From positions 1 through 64,000 of the forward strand of contig NZ_CADEAG010000008.1 of the NCBI RefSeq assembly GCF_902825155.1: a stretch of 64,000 nucleotides of DNA. The letters run 5' to 3'. Each line of letters starts with the position of its first letter. The stretch's first letter is position 1. The translations under genes and the position numbers were made by a program. This DNA comes from Bartonella taylorii 8TBB. Its GTDB lineage: Bacteria > Pseudomonadota > Alphaproteobacteria > Rhizobiales > Rhizobiaceae. Below the pieces are notes generated by a model that was given only the letters and a program-made list of their open reading frames with translations, did not search any database and had not been told where the DNA came from. This document shows positions 22,862-34,500 of the stretch, piece by piece.

Positions 22862-23739
22862 GATACAGCTTAATAGCCCCTTTAATATGAAAAATCGATA
22901 TGAAAATCTTTTTACATTAAAAAAATAATATAACTATTTGATTAATAAGTATATTTTGCCTATAAAAATAGATAATCATCAATAGGTGAAAATCTTTTTT
23001 GCTTTTTTGGTCATTTTTGGCTGATTTTGGAGTCAATTGAACTTTTGGATTGATTTTTTTAAAGGGGCTTCAAAGGCGGTTTTCTGGGCTTTCACAGACT
23101 TTTCAAAATTTTTCACAGGGTTTTCAAAGACCTTTCAAAGCCTTCTTTCATTTTCACCATGAAAACGCACTTTTTTCTGATTTTCACTCTTTTTTACAAT
23201 TTTAGGTGTCAAAATCTATTTTGACAAAACGCGCATTTAATGGTAAAAATTGTACATAAAAACAACAAATTACCACGTATTCCTACCTAATCCCACCTAA
23301 TCCCACTTAGTATAAAACCTAGTGTCAAACTACACTGAGAAAAAATTTTGGAAACTTAGCGTTTTCCTATTACCTTGAATTCATTTTTCACTGCTCGTAA
23401 AATTTTTGAAGTTTTATGCTCAATTTTATGGCATATTTTTGATGTTTCACATAATGTGGTATAAAAATGGTAGTGTTTTGTCTTTATTTTAACCCTAAAT
23501 TGCCTTTATTTATAAAACCGTAGCCCATGCATTGATTGCGTATATTTTCCCTATTTTCTAGTTTTTGAACGATACTTCTACAATAGAAAAAGCCTCTCTA
23601 GACGCACCATGGCGTATACGTTTTAAGAAAGAAAGCCATGACAGTTTTATAAAAGATACAAACAACAGATCTTCGCTTTTTAAAATTCATGCACGAGTGA
23701 TAGTGAGATACTATCATCCAAATTTGTGAGACAATAAAC
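22862..23739. other. AT-rich prophage end region, no gene seen
   Basis: No coding frame is supported here. Between about 23070 and 23145 are clustered repeats of TTTTCACAG and TTTTCAAA, as expected for transposase-binding sites near the end of a Mu-like genome. An inverted repeat TGTCAAAA/TTTTGACA lies at 23208-23227, and AGTGT/ACACT near 23323. The exact end and the host duplication were not determined, because the opposite end lies outside the window. Confidence 0.4.
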
Positions 23740-24903
23740 TTCTTCTCTAAAGTATTAGAGAAGAAAAAAATTGATGATTGGTTACAACTTACGGAAAATT
23801 TTATATCTTTTCCTATAATGCTGAGATCTTTAATGAAGAGGAGTTTTCCTATCTCTCCATTATGGGCTTTAACGTGAATGGTTTTCTCTTTTACATCTAT
23901 AAGGTAATATCTCCATTGAAAAGCGCACCTGCTGTATAAACAGGAAGACGACCAAAAAACTTATCCTTTTTTGCGCGACAATAAGACTGATAATGCATGT
24001 GCCTCACAAAGATTGCTTTGGCATTATGAGAGGTGATAATTGGCTTAAACACTGACAAATCTTTAGCATTCCTTTTTCTAACAAAAAAGAACTCACTATC
24101 AATAGAAGCAGTAAAAGCATCATGAAAATTAATGATTGTCACTTTACCTCTCGTATCAGCAACCGCTAAATCTTTTTTAATCTAATCCAAAGACTTATTG
24201 ATTTGCACCTCCATAGATTGTCCCATCAAACGAACCGTATAACTTGGATAATTGTCAAGCTGCACATAGTGAACATCCCCATAATCCCAAGAGTAACTCA
24301 AATTCCTCTTGATTACATGAATACTCCCACGCAAAACAGGAAGTAAACTTTCAGTAACCTCTACGTTGAAATGTGATACTTGACTGCGATATTTTTCGAT
24401 TTCCGATATTATTCTTGAAATAGCACTGAGAGTACAGGCATCTTTGTAAAAATTGAATGCATAAGGATTTGTACAGTTACCAACATTATTAGCATAATCA
24501 TGATTTTCTAATCCCTCACAGACAAGAGATCCAAGGTTTTTTAGACATTTTTATAATCGTCATAGTTCTTTTGTTGGCCAAACTCTGTCAAATCACCATT
24601 AACAATATGGAATGCAGCTTTGTGCGCTTTTATAACACCGGCAACCTGCTTATTTATCTTTAACCATAACTCCCTGTCCGATATTCCATTGAGATCACCA
24701 GAGTTTAAATGTCACGGTTGCGGATCAGTCATGATGATAGCAGTATAATTTTCTGCGAGAAACTTTTCTTTCATAAACCAATCCATGAATGCATCATGAA
24801 AAAGCCTCTCGGTTCCCTTCTAACTGTCCAGAATAAAGATTAAAACGACCAGAGAGAAAGCAAAAGCAATCACGGTGATTACCAATTCAACTTTATATCT
24901 CAT
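23740..24903 (-). pseudogene. Metallophosphoesterase (calcineurin-like) pseudogene
   Basis: A decayed gene can be followed from an ATG at 24903 through several stops and at least two frameshifts. It starts with a membrane segment ('VELVITVIAFAFSLVVLIFIL'), then 'AIIMTDPQP', 'AAFHIVNGDLTEFGQ' (metal-binding GD), 'LENHDYANNVG' in place of GNHD, and 'AKAIFVRHMHYQSY' in place of the GHTH motif, then a C-terminal part in another frame. The order matches metallophosphoesterases. In-frame stops (for example after FILDS and after INKSLD) and loss of key residues show it is dead. The left end is approximate. Confidence 0.75.
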
Positions 24904-25690
24904 AAACACATCACAAAAAACTATTCTGTTTATTGTATTATAATAAACCGCCCTCTTTTAAAGGCAGCCTTTTAGATTTTCGTGCCAAGAATGTGTCAAA
25001 AATTCAAAATAATGAAAGCTAATTATTTTTCAATGAAAGTGCACTTTGATGATATCAAAACACTGTTAGTTTCAAACTTTCAACTTGCAGCACCTTATTA
25101 GTTGAGCTTTAGGTAAGATTCTTTCAGATGCCATCGAAGCTGCCTATGAGAACGCAGGCTCTTATAAGAAACTGAAGAGTATTTGTATAGCACAAAATGT
25201 TCCAAACAGAAGAAAACATGAGAAACAAACGCATTGCGATGTGTAACCACCCAGCGCCTATAACAATCAAACACAAACACTCAAGAGTCTGATAACAAAT
25301 CATTTATAAATAATCAAAAGTTCTGGCAGTAATATTTAAGTATTACTATCATACCTAACATTGACAAGACATAAGACTGTAAAAAACATCATAAAAAATA
25401 TCGTCATTATTTTATATGAATAAAACATAAATAAAGCATAGTAAAATTATAATATCAAAATAATATTTTTATAAATAAATTTACATTTGCAAATAACAAT
25501 TAATTGTAAATACATTATGTATTAAATATAAGTATTTACATAATTCAATTTTTAATTTTGACAACAAACCAAAAATAAACTATCAAAGCAAAGAAAATTA
25601 TAAAAATTAAGAGCAATTATCCATTTTCACTTCTTCTTATAAAAGTTCGCGGGGAAATGAATATTTGGGGGCTTTCATAAGGAGAGTACT
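24904..25690. other. AT-rich spacer upstream of the autotransporter array
   Basis: About 790 bases with very high A+T content, mostly from 25300 on. No gene is supported; one 60-codon reverse frame at 25098-25280 has no recognisable features or ribosome binding site. The promoter of the first autotransporter is expected in the last 150 bases, but the AT richness makes assignment of hexamers unreliable. Confidence 0.5.
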
Positions 25691-28600
25691 ATGTATAGAA
25701 AATCCCTTTTATCATGCACGGCTACAGTAGCCATCATCCTGTTTAACATCCAATTCAGTGCACATGCTGGAAACCTTGAAGTTTCTCAAGGGCAACAGGA
25801 AGAAGTCAAAGACCAAACTTATGAAATTATTCATGCAAAAGACGGTGGTAAAATCACAGGCGACCATTTAAATGTGGTTGGAAATAAAGATACAAACCAA
25901 AGCGTAGACCCAAACCAAAATATATATGAAAGCGCTTTTTCTGTGACCGCCGAAGGCAATAACAGTGCAATTAAATTAAATAACACAACCATTCAAGGCA
26001 CTGATTCTATCATTTCCTTAGGTATTATGGTAAAAGAAGGCGCTACACTTCAAATGACTGGAGGAATCATTACGGTTTCTGCAGGTGGTGCTGTCTTCGC
26101 TAACAGCAAAAGCACCCAAAATAAACTGGAAGATGTGACAATATCAAGTGGTAAAGATGATGCACCGCTAATCAATGCAATAATAGCCACCAACAGTACC
26201 GTCGCTTTGAAAGATGTAACCGTCAAGCAAGCAAGCAGTGCTATAATTGCAAATCATGATTCAAACATAACAGTCTCGGGAGGATCATTTGAAGCAGAAC
26301 AAGCAACAATATTTGCTCGAAACAGCGGTACCGTCACTTTAACCAACAGTGCAAATATTACATCATCTGAGAACTCCGGACTTGTTGCACAAAACGGTGG
26401 CGCAATCAGTATGACGGGAGGAGCCGTCACAGGGAAAGATGGTGCATTGATTGCTGAGGAAGGTGGGCATATTAATGTCACAGATGTGATTCTAAAAACA
26501 ACAGATAGCGATAAATCGTCTGCTGTATTTTCTGATGGCAAAGGCAGCATAGTTAAGCTTGACAAAACAACGATTAGTGATAGCACAATCGGCCTTGGGG
26601 CAAACGACGGTGGCGCAATCAACATGACTGGGGGGACCATTAAAACTTCTCTAGTCGGTGCTAGCTTCTTAAACAGTAACAGCAGTGAAAACAAGCTAAA
26701 AGATGTGAAGATATCGAATAGTAAAGACGATGCACTACTGAACTTTGGAATAAGAGCAGACAAAAGTACTGTCGCTTTAAAAAATGTAGAAGTGACTCAA
26801 GCAGTTGCCGGTATAGTTGCAGATAATAGTTCGAAAATAATAGTCTCTGGAGGATCATTTGATGCAAAAAATGCCACAATAATTTCTAATGGCAACAGTA
26901 TCGTTACTTTAACCGACGCTACAAAGATTACATCATCTGAGGACTCCGGACTTGTTGCAAAAGACGGTGGCGCAATCAGCATGACGGGAGGAACCGTCAC
27001 AGGGAAAGATGGTGCATTGGTTGTTGAAAATGGTGGGCATATTAATGTCACAGATGTGATTCTAAAAACAACAGATAACGATAAATCGTCTGCTGTGTTT
27101 TCTAATGATAAAGGCAGCATAGTTAAGCTTGCCAAAACAACGATTAGTGATAGCAGAATCGGGCTTTGGGCAAACGACGGTGGAGTGATCGAGATGACAG
27201 GGGGAACTATTACAACTTCTATAGTTGATGCTGGCTCCTCAAATAGTAAAGGCAATGCACCACGAAGCTTGGGGGCAATAGCAGACAAAAACAGTACTAT
27301 CACTTTAAAAGATGTAACCATCACGCAATCAACCAGTGCCTTAGTTGCAAATGATCACTCGACAATAACAGCCTCAGGAGGATCATTTCATGCACAAAAT
27401 ACAACAATATCTGCTCAAAACGGCAGCACCATCACTTTAACCGACAATGCAAATATTACATCATCTGATAACATTGGCCTCTATGCAAACAGTTCAAACT
27501 CCACCATCAACATGACGGGAGGAGCCGTCACAGGGAAAGATGGTGCATTGGTTGTTGAAAATGGTGGGCATATTACTGTCACCAATGTGTCTCTAAAAAC
27601 AACAGGTGGTGATATGTCATTCAGCGTAGTTTCTGATGGCATGGGCAGTGTAGTTGAATTGCTTGGAGAAACAATGATTAATGATAGTGACATCGGGCTT
27701 GCAACAAAAGACGGTGGCACGATCAAGATGACTGGGGGAACCATTAAAACTTCTCTAGTTGGCGCTGGCTTCTTAAACAGTAACAGCAGTGAAAATAATC
27801 TAGAAGGTGTGAAGATATCGAATAGTAAAGACGATGCGCTATTGAATTTTGGAATAAGAGCAGACAAAAGTACCGTCGCTTTAAAAAATGTAACCGTCAC
27901 TCAAGCAACAAACGCCATAGTTACAGACAATAACTCTACAATAACAGTCTCTGGAGGATTATTTGCTGCAAAAGAGACGGGAGTATATGCTGCAAACGAA
28001 AGCACCATTACTATAAATAACAACGCTAAAGTCATATCATCTGATGGTCGTGGACTCCATGCAAATGGTCTAAAATCAAAAATTACAATGAGCGGAGGAG
28101 AAGTCACTGGAGAAAATGCATTATTTGCAGAAAAAGGCGGACAAATTGATGCCACAAATATTGCCCTAACAACAAATGGTAAGGGAACTGGTGCATTTGC
28201 AGTTGACTCTGGTAGCAGAGTTGAATTGCATGGACATACAACAATTAACAATACTGTGAGCGGTCTTGAAGCAAATAGTGGTGGGAAAATTACTAGCGAA
28301 GATTTAACGATAATCGGTGGTGAAGTAATTGATCAAAACTCCAAGGGAGCACGATCTGGTATATGGACATCGAGCGCTGGGAGTGAAATTCACTTAACAG
28401 GCAAAACAATCATTGAAAATGTTGATGAAGGTTTTTATGCAGACGGTGGAAGTAAAATTGTTAGCGGAGATTTAACAATAACCGGTAGTGAGTTCAAAGA
28501 AACCATTGGTATGGGAGCGTATGAACCTAACAGTTCAATTGAATTAAAGGGTAAAACAATCCTTCGAAACTTTGTTATTGGTCTTGCTGCAGCCAATAAT

Positions 28601-30706
28601 GGCACAATTAAGATGATCAATGGTGCTATTGATACAATTGCAAACAAGATAGAAGCAAAAAAAGTTGCACTATTAGCAGAATTTAATGGACACATTGATC
28701 TTGCAAATGCCTCTGTAACAGCAAAAGAAGTGGCTGGTTTGCAACTCACATCTCTCTCTGAAGCTAATCCAGATGATCTACAAAAAAGTCAAGGCAATGA
28801 GATTAATCTGACCAATGTGGATGTTCACGTTGAAAATGGCACAGGAATTCTCGTTGGAGCTATTGTTGAAAAAGGCATCGAAAATAGTCCTGCTCCATCG
28901 ATCGGTACAGTTAATCTTAAAAATTCAAAGATCCATGCTGATGTTTTATTGGATGACGGTATTTTGTGGAACAAAATTTGGGGGAAAGATGACAATTTAT
29001 GGGATGATAAAGAAATTGAAGAAATATCCAACGGTACCTTCACATTAAACGCTGATCAGTCTACTTTAGAGGGCAGAGCAAAAATTGAGCAAGAAAGAAA
29101 TGTACTCTTTGATCTAAAAAACAAGACAACATGGACCTTGAAGAACAGCAAAAACGAAAAAGATGATGAAGGTAATCTGCTTGATATCGCTCAAAGAGCT
29201 CGTTCTGATATTTCTGTGCTCAACCTCAATGACAGCACTATTTCTTTTAACCAACCAACAGAAGAGCATTATCACACATTGCATATAGGATCTGGAAAAC
29301 CAGACACGCAAGCAGTCTACAACGCTTCTGGGGATGCAAAGATTTACTTCAACACTACGTGGAGTGATGGCGATGCCAGTGCTGATCAAAAAACCGATAG
29401 ACTTCTGATCCATGGGAATGTCTCAGGCTCCACAACAGTTTATATCGCAAGCGATTTAGGGGATAAAAATAGTGTAGTAAATGCTTCTGCTCCTTCGAAT
29501 ACAGGGGGTCTTTCGCTCATCCAAGTTTCTGGAGAAGCAAAAGAGGATTCTTTCAAATTAGCCAAGGGCTATACCACGATAGGGGGAGAACCTTATAAAT
29601 ACACGCTGACGGGCTATGGACCAACATCAAGCCATGGTAACGCCGATATTGCGCAAAACCTCTTTGATGAAAAGAATGAAAATTTCTGGGATTTCCGCTT
29701 ACACAAAGCATTTCTTGACACGGGTTCAGGCTCCGGTCTCGTACCTGCCCTCGTACCACAAACGGCAAGCTATTTGGTCATGCCAAATGCTCTCTTCACT
29801 ACGGGTTTAACCGATATGGCTAAACAAAACGCACTTTTAGCCAATATAAGGACATCAGTCTTAGGAGGAGAAGAAAAGAAACAAACCGGTTTCTTCCTCT
29901 ACACTTATGGAAGCACAGGGACCTTATCTTCTGAGCGTGGCCCTCTCAAATACGGTTATGGCGCTGATATTCGCTATGCTGCTCTTCAAGCCGGTGTTAC
30001 ATTGGCAGCAATTGAGCAACAAAATATAACCACACGTTTTGGTCTTGTAGGCACCTATGGGCAGATGTCTTTCACCCCAAAAGATATGCAAGACGCTGGG
30101 AAGAGCACGCTGGATAAGTGGTCTCTCACAGCCTATGGCAGCATACAGCATGACAACGGCTTCTACATCGATACACTGCTATCCTATGGGATAATAAAGG
30201 GAGATATCGGCAATGCCATCAGAGGAAATACCGCAAAATTGAAAAATGCCAACATATTGAGCATCTCCACCACCGTTGGCAAACAATTTGCAACTGGAAT
30301 GGAAGGCTTAACCTTCGAACCACAAGCACAAATTGCTTATCAACATTTGATGTTTAACACCATTGAAGATGCTGATAATTTTACTGTTGATATGCACAAT
30401 CCTTCTCAATGGTTGATCCGCGTTGGCGGACGTTTGACAAAAATGCTTTCCACCGAAAACAACCGTCCTATGTCTTTCTATGGAAAAGCAAACTTGATCA
30501 AAACGTTTGGTGATGATGGTACCATCCATATTGGCAGAGACTTTGACCTTGATCCTATGGGACCTGCAATTGAAGGCGGCGTTGGCATCAATGCGCAACT
30601 GTCTCGCAATCTTTCCCTTCATGGTGATGTGAGTTATCAACAAAAGCTTCAAAAAACTGGTATCTCTGGTGCAAGTTTTTCAGGCGGAATACGCTATCAG
30701 TTTTAA
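25691..30706 (+). CDS. Autotransporter adhesin-like protein, 1671 residues
   Basis: This is a type V secreted protein. Residues 1-26 are a signal peptide ending FSAHA. Residues 50-1130 are a passenger of short glycine-rich beta-helix turns ('GGAISMTGGAVTGKDGAL') in at least three long repeat units of about 175-190 residues. Residues 1190-1370 resemble the pertactin-like stem, and the last 280 residues are the beta-barrel ending in 'GGIRYQF', with the terminal Phe typical of outer-membrane proteins. A ribosome binding site AAGGAG precedes the ATG. The architecture matches Bartonella inducible autotransporter-type proteins. Adhesion or host interaction is inferred. Confidence 0.93.
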   Translation: MYRKSLLSCTATVAIILFNIQFSAHAGNLEVSQGQQEEVKDQTYEIIHAKDGGKITGDHLNVVGNKDTNQSVDPNQNIYESAFSVTAEGNNSAIKLNNTTIQGTDSIISLGIMVKEGATLQMTGGIITVSAGGAVFANSKSTQNKLEDVTISSGKDDAPLINAIIATNSTVALKDVTVKQASSAIIANHDSNITVSGGSFEAEQATIFARNSGTVTLTNSANITSSENSGLVAQNGGAISMTGGAVTGKDGALIAEEGGHINVTDVILKTTDSDKSSAVFSDGKGSIVKLDKTTISDSTIGLGANDGGAINMTGGTIKTSLVGASFLNSNSSENKLKDVKISNSKDDALLNFGIRADKSTVALKNVEVTQAVAGIVADNSSKIIVSGGSFDAKNATIISNGNSIVTLTDATKITSSEDSGLVAKDGGAISMTGGTVTGKDGALVVENGGHINVTDVILKTTDNDKSSAVFSNDKGSIVKLAKTTISDSRIGLWANDGGVIEMTGGTITTSIVDAGSSNSKGNAPRSLGAIADKNSTITLKDVTITQSTSALVANDHSTITASGGSFHAQNTTISAQNGSTITLTDNANITSSDNIGLYANSSNSTINMTGGAVTGKDGALVVENGGHITVTNVSLKTTGGDMSFSVVSDGMGSVVELLGETMINDSDIGLATKDGGTIKMTGGTIKTSLVGAGFLNSNSSENNLEGVKISNSKDDALLNFGIRADKSTVALKNVTVTQATNAIVTDNNSTITVSGGLFAAKETGVYAANESTITINNNAKVISSDGRGLHANGLKSKITMSGGEVTGENALFAEKGGQIDATNIALTTNGKGTGAFAVDSGSRVELHGHTTINNTVSGLEANSGGKITSEDLTIIGGEVIDQNSKGARSGIWTSSAGSEIHLTGKTIIENVDEGFYADGGSKIVSGDLTITGSEFKETIGMGAYEPNSSIELKGKTILRNFVIGLAAANNGTIKMINGAIDTIANKIEAKKVALLAEFNGHIDLANASVTAKEVAGLQLTSLSEANPDDLQKSQGNEINLTNVDVHVENGTGILVGAIVEKGIENSPAPSIGTVNLKNSKIHADVLLDDGILWNKIWGKDDNLWDDKEIEEISNGTFTLNADQSTLEGRAKIEQERNVLFDLKNKTTWTLKNSKNEKDDEGNLLDIAQRARSDISVLNLNDSTISFNQPTEEHYHTLHIGSGKPDTQAVYNASGDAKIYFNTTWSDGDASADQKTDRLLIHGNVSGSTTVYIASDLGDKNSVVNASAPSNTGGLSLIQVSGEAKEDSFKLAKGYTTIGGEPYKYTLTGYGPTSSHGNADIAQNLFDEKNENFWDFRLHKAFLDTGSGSGLVPALVPQTASYLVMPNALFTTGLTDMAKQNALLANIRTSVLGGEEKKQTGFFLYTYGSTGTLSSERGPLKYGYGADIRYAALQAGVTLAAIEQQNITTRFGLVGTYGQMSFTPKDMQDAGKSTLDKWSLTAYGSIQHDNGFYIDTLLSYGIIKGDIGNAIRGNTAKLKNANILSISTTVGKQFATGMEGLTFEPQAQIAYQHLMFNTIEDADNFTVDMHNPSQWLIRVGGRLTKMLSTENNRPMSFYGKANLIKTFGDDGTIHIGRDFDLDPMGPAIEGGVGINAQLSRNLSLHGDVSYQQKLQKTGISGASFSGGIRYQF
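26280..28090 (+). repeat. Tandem passenger repeats in the first autotransporter
   Basis: Related blocks begin near 26280, 26850, 27378 and 27953, each opening with a Gly-Gly-Ser/Leu-Phe segment and running 530-575 bases. Stretches such as 'TVTGKDGAL' and 'ILKTTD.DKSSAVFS' recur almost unchanged at the DNA level, so the array can shrink or grow by recombination. The fourth block is more diverged. Confidence 0.85.
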
Positions 30707-30751
30707 GACAAAACTGTAACAATAAGTGGATCGTTATCTCTACACTTTATC

Positions 30752-30780
30752 AAAAAGGCAGCACATTATGCTGCCTTTTT
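30752..30780 (+). terminator. Rho-independent terminator after autotransporter 1
   Basis: A 12-base-pair stem (AAAAAGGCAGCA with its complement) and a five-base loop end in a T run, 46 bases after the stop codon. Confidence 0.9.
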
Positions 30781-31567
30781 GATTTATAAACCCGAATTGC
30801 CTCATCACCCCCTCCCCCCCTTTATTTTCAATGTGGAAAAAAGGCGCACTCATAAATTACTACAGTTAAGAGTAAATCTTATGGCTGTTTCTATAGTATC
30901 GATTGATGAAAAGAAAGTTTCTTGTTTTCTCATAAGAGATTTTAACTAAATATCCTGTGCGAAATATTATTATAAGTAGATATAATTGAATAAATTATAT
31001 GTTTTTATTTCTTATCCATAGCAGGATCTATTCTTTAATATGTGATTTTCACTCATTCATTTGTCATGAAACACTACATATGCGTAAACAAAAAAGTGAA
31101 AAATGATAAAAAATAGCATACCCTTCTCTCAACAGTTAAGCTGTTAAAAGAGTAGAAAGAATGGCATACAATAACATGATCAAACTTACCAGATTAAAAA
31201 CAGCATAGAATAAATAATCTAGAAAATTAAAACTCTATGAACATAAATGCATATAACTTAAAAATAATTAATACATGAAATTTTATATATTATAATAAAA
31301 CTATGAAATAAATTTCAACATTATTTTTATATAAATTTATAATAAAAATTGTCATTGTAAAATAATAATATTTAGAAAATCACTTTATATTAAATAAATA
31401 ATTATTATAAATTAAAAAATTAAAATTTAAATATACTAATTTTATTTTTATAGTATAATTTAATTTTAAACTTTATATAAAAATTTAAGTACGATAAAAT
31501 ACTCTTGAATCATATTAATTAAACTTGAAGGATGACATGTAAGACTTATAAGTTCAGGTGATATTAG
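30781..31567. other. Very AT-rich spacer between autotransporters 1 and 2
   Basis: No gene is supported in this spacer. From about 31200 to 31500 it is nearly pure A and T. It probably holds the promoter of the next gene. A run of ATG-containing fragments without ribosome binding sites was not called. Confidence 0.6.
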
Positions 31568-34500
31568 ATGTATAAAAAAAACTCTCTTATCATACGCGGC
31601 TATAACAGCGACAATATTATTGAGTGCTCATTCCAATGCACACACCCGCTCCTTTTTTGCCAACAAAGGGGCAGATAAAATTGCTCCAACTGGAGAAAAC
31701 TACGAAAATGTCTATGCGCTGGATGGTGGTAAAATTCATGGCAAAGACCTCACAATCAGTGGACTTCCAGCACAAGAAAGATCAACAATAAAAGTCATAA
31801 GTGGTGTAGAAGCTAATCAATCCGGTAGCGTCATTGAGTTAGAAGGAAACACAACGATAAAAAACGTTGCAACCGGTTTGTGGGCGCATGAAAGTGGTAG
31901 GATTAAGATGACTGGCGGTTCCATTCGTCCAAAAAAGGTGAACATACGGATACCGATCGGTGTAGAAGCCGAAACGAATGGTAGCATTGAATTAAAAAAT
32001 GTAGCGATTGAAGTAAGCAATCAAGACCAAAATACAAAGGCAACCGATAAAACTGAGATAATAGAGGGGGTTGGAACGAGTATAAAAAGCGGAGGAACAT
32101 TGAGTATGTTCGCTAGCTCCATTAAAGCTAACCACCTAGGTGTCGCTTTTGAAGAGAGCCATAATGATAAAAACGCGTTAGAAAATGTTAAAATTGATAT
32201 CATTGGTCCTCTTATTGCCTTCAAAGAGAACATAGGGATAAGTGCTATCAAAAAAAGCAAAGTTTCTTTAAAAAATATAACAATTACGCATGCAAGAACC
32301 GGCATACATGCAAATGATAACTCTCAAATAACAATATCTGGCGGCTCAATCCAAGGAGACAATATGGGCGTCTATGCCGAAAAAGAAAGTAAAATAACCT
32401 TAGAGAATAATATTGAAATCTTATCCAATGACCACGGACTCTCAGCCAATGGTTTACAGTCGCAAATCACCATGAAAGGAGGAACGCTTACCACCGCTGG
32501 TGCTCAACCTGCAGTCCTAGCTAATTCTGGCGGGCAGATTTATCTTACAGACGTCGTTGTACATACCAATGATGATGGAACACTGACACAAAAGCCACAA
32601 GAAGAAGATGAGATATTAATGACGCAAGGACTACAAGCACAATATGCGCAATCGAAAGTCATCATGATAAGAGGATCGATGACCACAACTGGCTTACAAC
32701 CTGCTGTTTTAGCTGGTTCTGGAGGACAAGTCGATCTTATCGATGTTTCTATGAACGCACGCAATGTTGGATTACAAGCGCAAAATGAGCAATCAAAAGT
32801 CACAATGAAGAGAGGAACAATTACAACGTCGGGAGAAACATTGTCTATAACCAGAATAAATCCTGCTGTTTTAGCAAGTTCTGGCGGAAAAATTGATCTT
32901 ATCGATGTTTCTATAGAAACCAATGATATAGGTCTACAAGCACAAAATGAACAGTCAAAAATCACCATGAAAGGAGGGACACTTACCACGACGGGGTGGC
33001 GATCTGTTATTTTTGCAACATGTGGTGGACAAATTGAGCTAGTAGATGCTCATATACATACCGATAGCAATGGACTCACAGTACGAGGAAACCAATCAAA
33101 AATCATACTCAAAGATTCAGAAATCCGTGCCAACACTTTATTAATAGGCCGCCCAAATCAAGGTGTTTCTGGCGAATCCAGCGTAATCGCAGACCACTCT
33201 ATTTTAGAAGGAAGTGCAAAAGATTCAGAGAGAAACCCTACCCAAACAGTCTTGAGTTTGATCAATGGCACAACATGGTATTTAAAGGCCAGTACAAACA
33301 ACAATAACAGCCAACCATTTGATCTGACAAAGAAATTACATTCCACGGTTTTTATGCTTAATCTCAACGATAGTAACATTGTTTTTAAGAAACCAACGCA
33401 AGACCAATATCAAACATTACATATAGGGACTAAGACACCTGACACCATAAATAACACCATAACAAACAAAACAGTCTACACTGCAACAGGCAATGCAAAG
33501 ATTTATTTTAATACTGAATGGAGTGATGGTGTACCAACAGAACAACAAAAATCTGATAGACTTCTTATTCATGGCAATGTGTCAGGTACTACAACAATTT
33601 ATATCAACAATCTTTCGAAAAATGAAAGCAAAAAAGCAAAAAAATCTGTTCCCTTTAATAGGCGCGGTCTCTCACTCGTTCAAGTTTCTGGAAAAGCAGA
33701 AGAAACCTCTTTCAAACTTGCAAATGGCTATACTACAATAGATGGTTTACCTTATAAATATGTATTGAACGCTTACGGCCCCACATCAAGCAATGGAAAG
33801 GCTGATGTTAACCAAAACCTCTTGGGAAAAGATGAGAGTTTTTGGGATTTCCGTCTGCAAAATATCCACCTTGATCCTGAGAAAAAACCAGAGCACTTGC
33901 GCCACAAGTAGCAAACTATTTGGTGATGCCTAATGCTATATTCTCCGCTGGATACGCTGATGTGAACGATCAAAATACACTATTTAAAAATACACAAATA
34001 AGAGTGTTTGATCCTGAAACGCGCAAAAAGAAAGGAATCTTCTTATCCTCCTATGGTAACAAGGTCACATTATCTTCCAGCCGTAGCCCACTACAATATG
34101 GCTATGGCGCTGATGTAAATTATGCTGCCTTACAAGCAGGTGTTATATTAGCAGTGTTAGAAGACAAAAGCCTCACTACAGAGTTTGGTCTTTTGGGCAC
34201 ATATGGGAAACTAGCTTTTACTCCAAAAGATATGGAAGGCTCTGACAAGAGTACACTGGATAAATGGTCACTCACTGCATATGGTAGCGTTCATCATAAC
34301 AATGGCATATATGTCAATACATTCTTCTCCTATGGAGCTCTGAAGGGAAATATCACCACAAACCCCAGAGGAAATACTGCAAAATTGGATGATACGAATA
34401 CATTGAGTGTATCGGCCATCATCGGAAAAAAGCTCATAACCAGCGCTAAAGGATTAGTCTTGGAACCACAAGCACAGCTCATCTATCAACGTCTCATGCT

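Noticed and set aside
23208..23227. TGTCAAAA/TTTTGACA inverted repeat as the exact prophage terminus
   Set aside because: Without the other end and a host duplication the terminus cannot be fixed; several TG/CA pairs are possible nearby.
26254..28749. Several 100-175 codon frames on the minus strand opposite the first autotransporter
   Set aside because: They are antisense shadows of the repetitive passenger, with Ser/Pro/Val-rich translations that repeat in step with it and no ribosome binding sites.
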